This document shows positions 24,462 through 32,815 of a stretch of DNA of 44,243 nt, piece by piece (within the stretch, counting starts at the first letter, position 1; each line of letters starts with the position of its first letter). Source of the stretch: an uncultured archaeon (lineage in GTDB: Archaea > Nanobdellota > Nanobdellia > Pacearchaeales > GW2011-AR1); assembly GCA_902385625.1 (NCBI GenBank), contig CABMGE010000018.1, positions 1 through 44,243 of the forward strand, read 5' to 3'. The position numbers were made by a program, and so were the translations under genes. The notes below the pieces were generated by a model, which worked only from the letters and a program-made list of their open reading frames with translations, was not told the origin of the DNA and ran no database searches.

Positions 24462-24533
24462 CGAGCCTGCTAGGAATTGAACCTAGATCACCTGGGCCGA
24501 AACCAAGTGTTCTATCCATTGAACTACAGGCCC
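24462..24533 (-). tRNA. tRNA-Arg, anticodon UCG
   Basis: Folded by eye on the minus strand: acceptor GGGCCTG pairs with CAGGCTC (one G-U), D stem GTTC/GAAC, anticodon stem CTTGG/CCAGG with loop TTTCGGC giving anticodon TCG, variable loop TGAT, T stem CTAGG/CCTAG with loop TTCAATT, and discriminator G. It is 72 nt long. No intron is present and CCA is not encoded. It decodes CGA and, by wobble, possibly CGG. The 3' end is duplicated 100 bp away. Confidence 0.95.
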
Positions 24534-24593
24534 CTATTTCAAATAAAGTAAAAAATTAGAATTAATAAGATTATGGGTTACTACTAAAACTTC

Positions 24594-25691
24594 CTAATCT
24601 TGATTTCTGTTGAAACTTTTCCTCATTTCATCAGACTTATAAGCATAAGCAATTGCCATTTCTTTACTTATCTTGCCAGCTCCAACTAATTGCTGGAGTC
24701 TTGCATCCATGGTTATCATTTTTCCTGCTCTTCCAGTCTGAATATCACTTGTCAACTGATGATATTCTCCTTTTCTCAAATGATTTCTTATAGCTGCAGA
24801 ATACCCTACATTCATCACTTCCATTGCAAGAGTTCTTTCCCCACCTTTTTCATAAGGCAAAAGTTGTTGTGAAAGAACATACTCTAAATTAGCTGAAAGT
24901 GAATCTCGAATATTATCATGATCATTTGCAGGAAACATATTTACATATCTCATAACAGTTTCTTCAGCACTTTTTGTGTGAAGTGTTGAAAAAACTAAAT
25001 GTCCAGTAGCAGCAGCTTCAAGTGCTTTTTCAGCAGTTTCAATATCCCTTATTTCTCCAATGAGAATTACATCAGGATCCTGCCTTAGACAATATTTAAC
25101 TCCATCCCCAAAACTTAAAACATCAATCCCAACTTCTCTTTGAGAAATCATGCTCTTTACAGGGGAATATTTGTATTCAACAGGATCTTCAATTGTGATT
25201 ATATGGTCTCCTCTTGTCTCATTTATTTTTTGTATAAGCGAAGCAAGAGTTGTTGTTTTTCCAGAACCAGTAACTCCAGTAACTAAAACAAGTCCTCGTT
25301 TAAGATTAATTATATCATTCCAAACCTCATAAGGAAATCCAATTGTCTCTACATTCCTTATTTCCCTTGGAACAACTCTTAATGCTAAATAAGGATGTCC
25401 ATCAGCCATTGCAGCATTTGCCCTAAATCTCCTGGTTTCCCCATTTTGAGATTTATATTCAATAGAAAAATCAGAATTATTAGTCTCACTAAATTTTACA
25501 GACTTTGCATCACCCATAAGGTTTCTTGCAATTAAACTAATTCCCTCAGCATCTAATTCAACAGTTTCATTTAAACGAACAAGTCTTCCGCCAATCCTTA
25601 AAATAGGTTTGTAGCCAACTTTTAAATGCAAATCAGAAGCATTTCTTTCAATTGCTGAATTAAGCAGCTTATCTATCTGGGGATTAGCCAT
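24594..25691 (-). CDS. pilT: PilT-type twitching motility ATPase
   Basis: PilT hexamers retract bacterial type IV pili. Seen: N-terminal SDLHLKVG typical of bacterial PilT/GspE, Walker A GVTGSGKTT (139-147), Asp box ITIEDPVEY, Walker B DVILIGEIRD (207-216), His box GHLVFSTLHT (230-239), and AIRNHLRKGE near the C-terminus, close to the PilT signature AIRNLIRE. The 365 residues match bacterial PilT, unlike archaeal pilus/archaellum ATPases. The promoter may be AATTATAAAC about 28 bp upstream. No pilin, platform or assembly gene is nearby. Inference: acquired from bacteria, with the partner machinery elsewhere in the genome. Confidence 0.92.
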   Translation of the reverse strand: MANPQIDKLLNSAIERNASDLHLKVGYKPILRIGGRLVRLNETVELDAEGISLIARNLMGDAKSVKFSETNNSDFSIEYKSQNGETRRFRANAAMADGHPYLALRVVPREIRNVETIGFPYEVWNDIINLKRGLVLVTGVTGSGKTTTLASLIQKINETRGDHIITIEDPVEYKYSPVKSMISQREVGIDVLSFGDGVKYCLRQDPDVILIGEIRDIETAEKALEAAATGHLVFSTLHTKSAEETVMRYVNMFPANDHDNIRDSLSANLEYVLSQQLLPYEKGGERTLAMEVMNVGYSAAIRNHLRKGEYHQLTSDIQTGRAGKMITMDARLQQLVGAGKISKEMAIAYAYKSDEMRKSFNRNQD

Positions 25692-25808
25692 CTAAAATCT
25701 TAAAGTTTTTTGTTTATAATTATTTGTGTCAAATATTATATAGGATCCTATTGTAAATCCTTATCCTAAAAGATTTAAAAAGAATAAATTACCTGTATTA
25801 TTATAAAA

Positions 25809-27260
25809 ATGACAGATAAAAAAACAAAGGGAAAAAAAGAACTGGGAATAACAGCTGAAAAAGATGATTTTTCAGAATGGTTCTCTCAAATTATGTTAAA
25901 AGCAGATCTCGCAGATTATACCGAAGTTTCAGGCTGTATTGTCTTTAAGCCAAGCTCTTATGAAATCTGGGAGAAAATAAAAAATCTTGTAGATATTGAA
26001 TTTAAAAAAGTAGGGGTAAGAAATTCCTACTTTCCATTATTTATTCCTGAAAAATATCTAAACAAGGAAAAAGAACATGTTGAAGGTTTTTCACCCGAAG
26101 TTGCATGGGTAACACAAGCAGGAGATACGCAACTAAATGAAAAATTAGCAGTAAGGCCAACATCAGAAACAATAATGTACCCTTCTTATTCAAAATGGAT
26201 AAGATCCTGGAGAGATTTGCCCTTAAAATTAAATCAATGGAACAATGTAGTAAGATGGGAATTTTCTCATCCAGTTCCATTTTTCAGAACAAGAGAATTC
26301 TTATGGAATGAACTTCATACAGTTTTGTCATCAGAAAAAGAAGCCTTGGAAGAGGGAAAAGAAATTCTTGAAATATATGATAAAGTATGCAGGGAAAATC
26401 TTGCATTATATGGACTAGCAGGCAAGAAAACAGAAAGTGAAAAATTTGCAGGAGGAGTTGCTTCAACAAAACTTCATTATATCCTTCCAAGCGGAAGAGT
26501 AATAGAAGGTCCTTGTTTTCATTATGACGGTCAAAATTTTGCAAAAGCTTATGATATAAAATTTTTAAATAAAGAAGGAAAAGAAGAATACGGATATCAA
26601 TGTACCTATGCAATTACAACTCGAATGCTTGGAACAATGTTTGCAACTCATGCTGATGAAAAGGGTTTAGTTGTTCCACCAAAACTTGCTATAAATAAAC
26701 TAGTAATAATTCCTATATTTTCAGGAGATAAAGAAGAAGTAATAAAAGAAGCAAAAAAAATAGCAAAAGACTTAGAAGATTACTCTCCGATACTCGATCT
26801 TGATGAAGAAAAACGTCCGGGATTTAAATTCAATGAGTATGAATTAAAGGGAATTCCATTAAGGCTTGAAATAGGCCCAAAAGACTTGGCAAAAAAAGAA
26901 GTAATAATTGCAAGAAGAGACACTGGAAAAAAAGAATCTATAAAAATTTCTGAAATAAAAAAACAAGTTCCAAAGATTTTAGAGGAGATGCAAAAGAATT
27001 TGCTTGAAAAATCTAAAAAATTATTTGAAAGTAAAATTGAAAAAGCAAACAGTTTAGAAGCTCTAAAAAAAATAATTGAAAATAAAAAAGTGGGAATTGT
27101 ACCCCTTTGTAAAAATCCAGAATGTGAAGACTCTATGAAATCAGAAACAAAGGGTGCAAAAGCTCTTTTCATCTCTGAAAAAGATAAAATAAAAAACGAA
27201 AAATGTATAATTTGTAATAAACCTGCTGCTTATTTTATTTATGCAGGAAAAACCTATTAA
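25809..27260 (+). CDS. proS: Prolyl-tRNA synthetase, archaeal/eukaryotic type
   Basis: Charges tRNA(Pro). Seen: class II motifs in the TSETIMYPSYSKWIRSWRDLP region and VVRWEFSHPVPFFRTREFLWNE, then GRVIEGPCFHYDGQNFAKAYDI, an anticodon-binding domain (KLVIIPIF onward), and a C-terminal zinc-binding end with C-N-PEC and C-IIC pairs finishing in AYFIYAGKTY. That terminus and the absence of the bacterial editing insertion define the archaeal/eukaryotic form. The 483 residues are usual. A TATA box (ATTTAAAAAG) lies about 30 bp before the ATG and no ribosome site is seen. Confidence 0.96.
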   Translation: MTDKKTKGKKELGITAEKDDFSEWFSQIMLKADLADYTEVSGCIVFKPSSYEIWEKIKNLVDIEFKKVGVRNSYFPLFIPEKYLNKEKEHVEGFSPEVAWVTQAGDTQLNEKLAVRPTSETIMYPSYSKWIRSWRDLPLKLNQWNNVVRWEFSHPVPFFRTREFLWNELHTVLSSEKEALEEGKEILEIYDKVCRENLALYGLAGKKTESEKFAGGVASTKLHYILPSGRVIEGPCFHYDGQNFAKAYDIKFLNKEGKEEYGYQCTYAITTRMLGTMFATHADEKGLVVPPKLAINKLVIIPIFSGDKEEVIKEAKKIAKDLEDYSPILDLDEEKRPGFKFNEYELKGIPLRLEIGPKDLAKKEVIIARRDTGKKESIKISEIKKQVPKILEEMQKNLLEKSKKLFESKIEKANSLEALKKIIENKKVGIVPLCKNPECEDSMKSETKGAKALFISEKDKIKNEKCIICNKPAAYFIYAGKTY

Positions 27261-27323
27261 TTTTCTCATTGATTACAAGAAGTTTTCACAAAGATTTATA
27301 TATCTTAAAAAGTAAAATTCTCG

Positions 27324-27617
27324 ATGACAAATTATAGGGAACTTTCTACAATTGAAATAGCAAGCCTATATCTTAATGGAGACTATGAATTTCCGCTGTT
27401 AAAAGAACAAACTTATGCAGATTTAAGGATATTGAGAAGATTAAATACCTCTGATGAAAATTTATTTTTAAGGGAAAAATCTTTTTCACAATTAAAATCA
27501 GAAGCACTTGAATTATTATCTGATATTGAAGAACCAGATTCAGATGAGATCTTAAGACAAATGGGATTTTGTGATAGCACTGATAAAAGATGTTGTATAA
27601 ACAGAAAAACAAGATAA
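27324..27617 (+). CDS. Hypothetical acidic helical protein (97 aa)
   Basis: A strong TATA box (TTTATATATC) lies about 25 bp before the ATG, supporting a real leaderless gene. Seen: MTNYRELSTIEIASLYLNGDYEF, a leucine- and glutamate-rich helical body, and a C-terminal GFCDSTDKRCCINRKTR with three cysteines. It has no membrane segment. It resembles the short ORF after it in size and strand; together they may form a small unit. The family is not recognised. Confidence 0.6.
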   Translation: MTNYRELSTIEIASLYLNGDYEFPLLKEQTYADLRILRRLNTSDENLFLREKSFSQLKSEALELLSDIEEPDSDEILRQMGFCDSTDKRCCINRKTR

Positions 27618-27687
27618 TTGTTTTTGGATTTATTTAAAAAACAACAAAACTTAAATATTCTACATCTCCAGATATAAATTAATAAAA

Positions 27688-27888
27688 ATGATATCCAAAA
27701 ACTTTAAAATTGGAACACTTGGAAATGAACTAAATTATATAGAGCCAACAATTGAAGAACTACAGCAAAAAGGACTTCCAGAATACCTTTTTATTGAAGA
27801 TCTAGATCCTGCATATAAAGAATTAGAAAGATCTAGAAATCACTACAATTCAAGAGACATATTTGGAAGATTATTCTCTGGAAATTAA
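27688..27888 (+). CDS. Hypothetical small protein (66 aa)
   Basis: Seen: MISKNFKIGTLGNELNYIEP, then IEELQQKGLPEYLFIEDLDPAYKELERSR and an RDIFGRLFSGN end. It is soluble and mixed in charge, with no cysteines. It is preceded by a TATA-like stretch and lies 70 bp after the 97-residue gene on the same strand. It converges on the next membrane protein gene. No family was recognised, and it may be a marginal gene. Confidence 0.5.
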   Translation: MISKNFKIGTLGNELNYIEPTIEELQQKGLPEYLFIEDLDPAYKELERSRNHYNSRDIFGRLFSGN

Positions 27889-27903
27889 ATATTAGTTATA
27901 AAA

Positions 27904-28578
27904 CTATTTTTCCAGCTTTTTTGATATCTTGAATAATAAGACTATTTCAAAAATAAATGCAATTAACTGAATTAAAAAACCTATAAAAGCAATATAAGTT
28001 GCTCCTGCAACTATATTAAGAATTCCAGAAGTTTTTGCATATTTTACATTTTTACCCAAATTTAAAAGACCTATTCCCCATAAAATAGAAAGTATTCCAA
28101 GAATTATTGAAATCGCAATCCAGGTTATAATAAAAGCTATGACTACCAGTTTTTCTTGTTCAGGAGTAAGATTACTCAAAAGATTAGGATTACTTGAATC
28201 TGCACTTGAAATAATTGTATTAATAGAAGAATCTGCAGCAGATACTGGTTTAATCATTTTGAGAATAGTTCCAACAAAAGAAGATAAAAGTAAAAGAACT
28301 ATGAGTACAATAGTTATCCAAGACATAACAACAAGTAATTTCGACTTATATTTTCTTCCAAGTATAATAAATCCATATGTGAAAAATATTGATAAAACTA
28401 ATTCTATCCAGCCAATCAAAACAAAAAAACCATTTAAAAAAGTACTCTCAACATTATAATAAGTAGTAACCTGAGAAATTATATTTGAAACTATTGCAAT
28501 TATTAATAGTGCAAGTCCTGCATAAGCAGCAATTTTAAGTGGCCTCTTTATCATGTTTAAATGTTTTTTTAGTTGCAT
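27904..28578 (-). CDS. Polytopic membrane protein, unknown function (224 aa)
   Basis: Seen: an N-terminal basic stretch (MQLKKHLNMIKRP), then about five hydrophobic segments (near residues 15-35, 47-70, 80-110, 145-170 and 185-218), with a polar loop SAADSSINTIISSADSSNPN between segments three and four, and a basic C-terminus (KISKKLEK). This resembles DUF996-like or small archaeal membrane proteins of unknown role, but I cannot name it with confidence. It is preceded by a short intergenic gap after the SET gene on the same strand. Confidence 0.7.
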   Translation of the reverse strand: MQLKKHLNMIKRPLKIAAYAGLALLIIAIVSNIISQVTTYYNVESTFLNGFFVLIGWIELVLSIFFTYGFIILGRKYKSKLLVVMSWITIVLIVLLLLSSFVGTILKMIKPVSAADSSINTIISSADSSNPNLLSNLTPEQEKLVVIAFIITWIAISIILGILSILWGIGLLNLGKNVKYAKTSGILNIVAGATYIAFIGFLIQLIAFIFEIVLLFKISKKLEK

Positions 28579-28652
28579 GGCATTTTTAACAGCCAGAAAC
28601 TAAATATTTCTTGATGTTTAAATTAATAAAAACTTGTTTATAAAGTTTTATT

Positions 28653-29168
28653 TTATAAAATAGCGAATTTCTTCAAGATAAAATCAGGAGCAGACTTATT
28701 TTTAATATAATACCTCTGTCTTTCAAGAGGTAAAGTTCTAAACTGGTCCACTATTTTTCTGCAATTCTTACTGCCGCATTTACATTTCATTGTCCAAAGA
28801 ATCCCTCCGGAATCTTCTATTTTTTTACGGTTATCATCCATAGTAGTTGAATAATCAAAAGTTATCTCTTCTCCAGGTTTTATATCTTTTAAAGCAATAA
28901 GCTCATTCCTGCCCCTTAAAAATGAATTAGGATCACAAGAGTGATTAGCACTTCTGTAAGGTTCATCAAGATCAATATACATTTCATGATCAACTCCCAA
29001 GGGATCTGATCCTTTTTCAAATCCATTATCAATTCTTCCAATCATTTCATCGATATCAATTAAATCTCCTTCCATAAAACAAATTGTCTCTCCTTTTTTT
29101 ATTTCTTTTTGAGCAAAAAGTCCTTTTCCAGAAATATTTGACCGACATGATTTAATTTTGTTAACCAT
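28653..29168 (-). CDS. SET-domain protein lysine methyltransferase
   Basis: SET proteins methylate lysine side chains using S-adenosylmethionine. Seen: SNISGKGLFAQKEIKKGE at the N-terminus, the cofactor motif NHSCDPN (75-81), GEEITFDYS (99-107) and a post-SET cysteine cluster CKCGSKNC (129-136). The frame reaches back to a TTG at 29225 that would overlap the upstream gene; ATG 29168 (MVNKIKS), 22 nt after the deoxyhypusine synthase stop, is chosen. The 171-residue length fits a minimal SET enzyme. Inference: co-transcribed with deoxyhypusine synthase. The target protein is unknown; archaeal SET enzymes methylate chromatin or ribosomal proteins. Confidence 0.88.
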   Translation of the reverse strand: MVNKIKSCRSNISGKGLFAQKEIKKGETICFMEGDLIDIDEMIGRIDNGFEKGSDPLGVDHEMYIDLDEPYRSANHSCDPNSFLRGRNELIALKDIKPGEEITFDYSTTMDDNRKKIEDSGGILWTMKCKCGSKNCRKIVDQFRTLPLERQRYYIKNKSAPDFILKKFAIL

Positions 29169-29190
29169 AATTAAAATATAGAAGATATTA

Positions 29191-30201
29191 TTAAATTTTA
29201 TCCTTTGCAAAAGTCTTTGCAACAATCAACGGAAAAAGTATTGTTGCATCGCCAAATACTTTTATCGACTCTGAATCAGGTTTTATTTTTCCCCAAGAAA
29301 CAGCCTCATCAGGCCGAGCCCCAGCATCACTTCCATCCCACTCCTGCCCAGAGTTAATATAAACTGCATAATCAGTTCCGTTTCTCATCATATTTGCATT
29401 ATTTATATGATGTTTTACAACTCCTCCTCCAAGAATTATAATTCCTGTTTTCTTTTGAACAATAGTAAATTCATTCATATCATGAACGTCTCCTGCAATA
29501 TCAAGTTTAAAATCAGGATGCTTATACATAAAAAAATGAATCATATCTCCAATACTTCCATCAATTATTGCAGGACAGTAAACCCTCATATCATTTTTAT
29601 AGCACCAGTAATAAATACTGTTTTCATTATTAATCTCTTTTCCTAAAACCTTGATAAATTCAGACACACTAATTATTTTTCCGGTTTTTTTCTGTTCTTC
29701 ATATAATTTTTCAAGAATTGGAGTCATAAATTCTTCAAACTCGCAATATCTTGCATTTGGAATGTAAATATTTCCTGCTCTGTTCACTCCTTTTTTATTG
29801 AGCAGTTCTCCAGAAGCACTAAACTCCCCAAGTTTAAAGTCACCAAGGCATTTTATTATATCTTCTTCAATACCTCCTGCAGTTGTAACAATGACCTGAA
29901 CTTTTTTATGCTTTGCAAGATACCTAAAAATATCGCGAAGACCAGAAGTTACTAAATTAGAAGTGTATCCAAGATAAATAACTGCGTTATCGCTAATCAT
30001 TTTTTCAATAATCTTAACTGCACGTGCAAAATGTGTTGCCTGAAATCCAGTTGATCCAAAACTTTCAAGAAGTTTATCATAATTAATCCCATTATCAAAG
30101 TCATAACCTTTGATAGAAAGTCCTTCTACTTCTTCTGAATCAAAAAGTACATTTTCTCTTGCTGATTCTTCTGTATTTTTGTTATTTTTTTGCGTTTTCA
30201 T
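29191..30201 (-). CDS. dys: Deoxyhypusine synthase
   Basis: Transfers the aminobutyl group of spermidine, using NAD, to one lysine of the translation factor IF5A. Seen: the Rossmann-type core with IYLGYTSNLVTSG, VTTAGGIEEDIIK, PAIIDGSIGDM and IILGGGVVKHHINN, and the active-site segment EWDGSDAGARPDEAVSWGKI with catalytic Lys at residue 305. The length of 336 residues is typical. The first 20 residues are polar and may be an extension. Upstream lies the DHH gene on the same strand across 178 bp. This is an archaeal/eukaryotic marker gene. Confidence 0.96.
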   Translation of the reverse strand: MKTQKNNKNTEESARENVLFDSEEVEGLSIKGYDFDNGINYDKLLESFGSTGFQATHFARAVKIIEKMISDNAVIYLGYTSNLVTSGLRDIFRYLAKHKKVQVIVTTAGGIEEDIIKCLGDFKLGEFSASGELLNKKGVNRAGNIYIPNARYCEFEEFMTPILEKLYEEQKKTGKIISVSEFIKVLGKEINNENSIYYWCYKNDMRVYCPAIIDGSIGDMIHFFMYKHPDFKLDIAGDVHDMNEFTIVQKKTGIIILGGGVVKHHINNANMMRNGTDYAVYINSGQEWDGSDAGARPDEAVSWGKIKPDSESIKVFGDATILFPLIVAKTFAKDKI

Positions 30202-30379
30202 AGAAATTCAAAGAAAACAACCATATAAAAAACTATCTTCTTTTAAAACAATATCTCTGAATAAGATCCTTATCATCTATTTTTCTTTTAAATGAAAAAA
30301 AGTATAAAAATCTCCTGTGCAAAATATGCTGCTGGAAAATAGAGATAAAAAATAAGCGAATCTATAAAATTAAGGATTT

Positions 30380-31423
30380 CTATTCTCCAAGTAATCTGTC
30401 AATATTTTCCTTAAATCTTGGAAGATCTGAAACAGACATCTTAGCTCCTGTTGCTTTCTCATGTCCGCCACCACTAGCGCCCTCAATTCCAGAGAGAGCA
30501 TCAAGAGTAAGTTTTCTTATATTTCCTTTTCCACGAAGAGAAATATTTGCAATGTCTCCGTTAATATATACAACAACAATTGCAGTCTTGTCTGGATACT
30601 CATAAATAAGTTGATTTGCAAGATTCCCGCTTAAACTTAAATTACCTCCATACTGAAAATAAATCAGCTTTTTTCCTGCAAGCTCCCTTGCCTTTTCCAT
30701 TAAAGCCTGATATTTTGAATTAATCTCATTGTATCTCTTCAAAATCTGTTTTGTTTTTAGATTTTCTTCGAGTATGTCCATAGGACCACTGGCTTTCATC
30801 ATAAACTTAGTCATGCTAACAACATTAGTAAGAGTATCTTTAAGCGAAAAATCAAGTATTCTTGCAATTCTGCCTATCTCAGATTTATATAATAAATCAA
30901 ATGCAGATTTAGGACTTTCTTTTGCAAGGTCAGGATAAGTCTTGTAAAATTCAGGGTAAAAATCAGGAATATAACAATCGCTTATATTTCCAATAACTGC
31001 AAGCCATGCATCTTCTTTTCGGTTTGCGATTTTATAAGATAAATAAGAAACAGGTTCATTAGTCTTATCATTTAAAAAAGGATTATAATAATAAACATCA
31101 GAATCCTCAGGAGGATCAACCTGATGGTGATCAATCCATACAACAGGAATATTGTCTTTTTTTGCTTTCTCTAAAAATTCTTTTGAAACAGCAGGCTTAT
31201 CTAAAATAAATATATAATCCGATTTTAATTCAAGGACTTTCCGATAATAACTAGGATTGAGTTCAGGAAAAGACCTTATAATTACTCCCTTGCCACGACC
31301 AATAAACCTAGAGAGTAAAAGATAACTAGTAAGACCATCATTATCATTATCAAAGAAAAACAAAGGATTCTGTGCCTTTTCAAGATGTTCTCTTATTTCC
31401 TCAATCTGTTTTACAGTTAACAT
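30380..31423 (-). CDS. DHH-DHHA1 family phosphoesterase (RecJ/c-di-AMP phosphodiesterase-like)
   Basis: The family cleaves phosphodiester bonds in short RNA or DNA or in cyclic dinucleotides with Mn2+. Seen: motif I FFDNDNDGLTS (23-33), a third Asp in ILDKP (75), the DHH motif WIDHH (96-100), GNISDCY with Asp149, and the DHHA1 ending GASGGGHEKATGAKM. The 347 residues match stand-alone two-domain enzymes (NrnA, GdpP core, archaeal RecJ-like) and are shorter than the GINS-associated nuclease. Motif I resembles RecJ (DFDADG) more than NrnA. It lies 118 bp downstream of the disA-like gene on the same strand, which suggests cyclic-di-AMP or pApA turnover. DNA-repair nuclease activity remains possible. 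Confidence 0.85.
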   Translation of the reverse strand: MLTVKQIEEIREHLEKAQNPLFFFDNDNDGLTSYLLLSRFIGRGKGVIIRSFPELNPSYYRKVLELKSDYIFILDKPAVSKEFLEKAKKDNIPVVWIDHHQVDPPEDSDVYYYNPFLNDKTNEPVSYLSYKIANRKEDAWLAVIGNISDCYIPDFYPEFYKTYPDLAKESPKSAFDLLYKSEIGRIARILDFSLKDTLTNVVSMTKFMMKASGPMDILEENLKTKQILKRYNEINSKYQALMEKARELAGKKLIYFQYGGNLSLSGNLANQLIYEYPDKTAIVVVYINGDIANISLRGKGNIRKLTLDALSGIEGASGGGHEKATGAKMSVSDLPRFKENIDRLLGE

Positions 31424-31541
31424 AGATAAAAACCAGGATTGAACAATATATAAATTTTTATCTTCTACAGCTTTGGAACAAATCCACTTTAATCTAAAAT
31501 TACTATTTTTTCGAGTTTAAACAAGAGGATAAATTATAGAA

Positions 31542-32648
31542 TTAAATCTTCTTCCCAACCATTATATGTTCTCTTAAGGTATTAAGTTCTTTTATTAAAT
31601 AACCTGCATCTTCCTTAACAACTCTCTCAAGTGCATCCTTATCTGAATTAAATACCCCATCAAGATTCTTAAAATGTTTTATTAAACTCTCAATTTCGCT
31701 TTTCGCCAAATGAGTTTTATTTAGTAAACGATAACCTCTAGGAGTAACTCCTGTATCAAGGGACCTTGCAAATAAAACTCTTGCAATATTATCTAAATCC
31801 AAAAGTTCGTCAAAATTCAGGCTGTCAAAAAAAGGCCTTACTCTTGATGGCCTTGTTATATAATCCCTTATTATGAAATCTTCTTTTTCTTCAATTCCGC
31901 GAGTAAGTTCTCTCATTCTCATTCTTAAAATTATTCCATCTTTTCCAAGTTCAACCAGATACTCATTAATTATATTTGTCATTTTCCTAATCATTTCAAG
32001 TCTTTCAAGAATAGTACAAACATCTGCAATAGAAACAAGATTAGTAACTTCTAGTACATTTAGGTTTGTTATAAGTTCATTAAAAACTTCTATTTGTTTT
32101 TCAAGAATCTGAAGTGTCTCAGTTGCTCTTCTTAAAAGTTCATGTGTGCTTTGAAGAACATATCTTGAGTTCCCATAATATATGCTGATAGTTCCTCTTC
32201 TTTCAGAAACTGCAATTACAAGACCATTGATTTGTTTTGCAGTTCTTTCAGCAGCCTGATGTCTGGTTCCAGTTTCAGAAGATTCAAACTCCATACTTGG
32301 AACAAGAAGAGTGTTTGCATGGAGTATTTTTCTAAAATCTTCAGAAAGAATTATTGCTCCATCCATTTTGGCAAGTTCAAATAATTTTTTAGAACTGAAC
32401 TTGCAATTAACATAAAATCCTCCTTTAAATACATTAAATGTATTTGAATTGCTAATAACAATGAGTCCTCCCATACCACTTACAACAATATCATTCAATG
32501 CCTCACGAAGCCCTGTTCCAGAACTTAGCTTCCTTAAAATATCTGCCTTTGTTATTGTCTTCTCGTTTTCACTCTCTTTTACTTTTATCTTTGGAACCTC
32601 AATTATACCGTTCTCATTTAGATAACCGTTTTCAAATCCGTTAACCAT
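31542..32648 (-). CDS. disA: DisA-type diadenylate cyclase
   Basis: DAC enzymes make cyclic-di-AMP from two ATP. Seen: the DAC domain at about residues 35-170, with DGAIILSED (96-104) and GTRHQAAERTAKQ (127-139), then a helical linker (NVLEVTNLVSIADVCTILERLEMI) and a C-terminal helix-hairpin-helix-like region (LNKTHLAKSEIESLIKHFKNLDGVF). That is the domain order of bacterial DisA. The usual RHR motif reads RHQ, so the second arginine is missing. The frame begins at a TTG (32681), but ATG 32648 (MVNGFENGYL) has an AGAGGT ribosome site and is chosen, giving 368 residues. A TTTAAATA box lies upstream. It pairs with the DHH gene. Confidence 0.9.
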   Translation of the reverse strand: MVNGFENGYLNENGIIEVPKIKVKESENEKTITKADILRKLSSGTGLREALNDIVVSGMGGLIVISNSNTFNVFKGGFYVNCKFSSKKLFELAKMDGAIILSEDFRKILHANTLLVPSMEFESSETGTRHQAAERTAKQINGLVIAVSERRGTISIYYGNSRYVLQSTHELLRRATETLQILEKQIEVFNELITNLNVLEVTNLVSIADVCTILERLEMIRKMTNIINEYLVELGKDGIILRMRMRELTRGIEEKEDFIIRDYITRPSRVRPFFDSLNFDELLDLDNIARVLFARSLDTGVTPRGYRLLNKTHLAKSEIESLIKHFKNLDGVFNSDKDALERVVKEDAGYLIKELNTLREHIMVGKKI

Positions 32649-32815
32649 ATAACCTCTTTTATTATGCACTAAAATTAGCAAATACCATATTTAAATTTTT
32701 ATGAACTGCAATAAACTGTTAATTTTTTGAGTTTGTAACTTACAAATTAAACCAAATGCTTTATATAACCAGTCGTGTCGTTTGACAAAACCAAATATTT
32801 AAGGTTAAAACGATT
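32649..32815. other. Upstream region of disA, with rightward TATA box
   Basis: On minus it carries the disA promoter (TTTAAATA near 32690) and the AGAGGT ribosome site. On plus it carries a strong TATA box, TTTATATAA (32760-32768), which would start a rightward transcript near 32790. There is no protein gene to the right in that direction, only the structured element at 32816-32956. Confidence 0.45.

Noticed and set aside
29169..29225. TTG start for the SET protein overlapping deoxyhypusine synthase
   Set aside because: The added residues match no SET feature, and ATG 29168 lies cleanly 22 nt after the upstream stop.
30292..30342. Sixteen-codon plus-strand ORF between dys and the DHH gene
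   Set aside because: No promoter spacing, ribosome site or membrane helix to support it.
31542..32681. TTG start for the DisA-like protein at 32681
   Set aside because: ATG 32648 has an AGAGGT ribosome site directly upstream; the extra 11 residues would cover that site.
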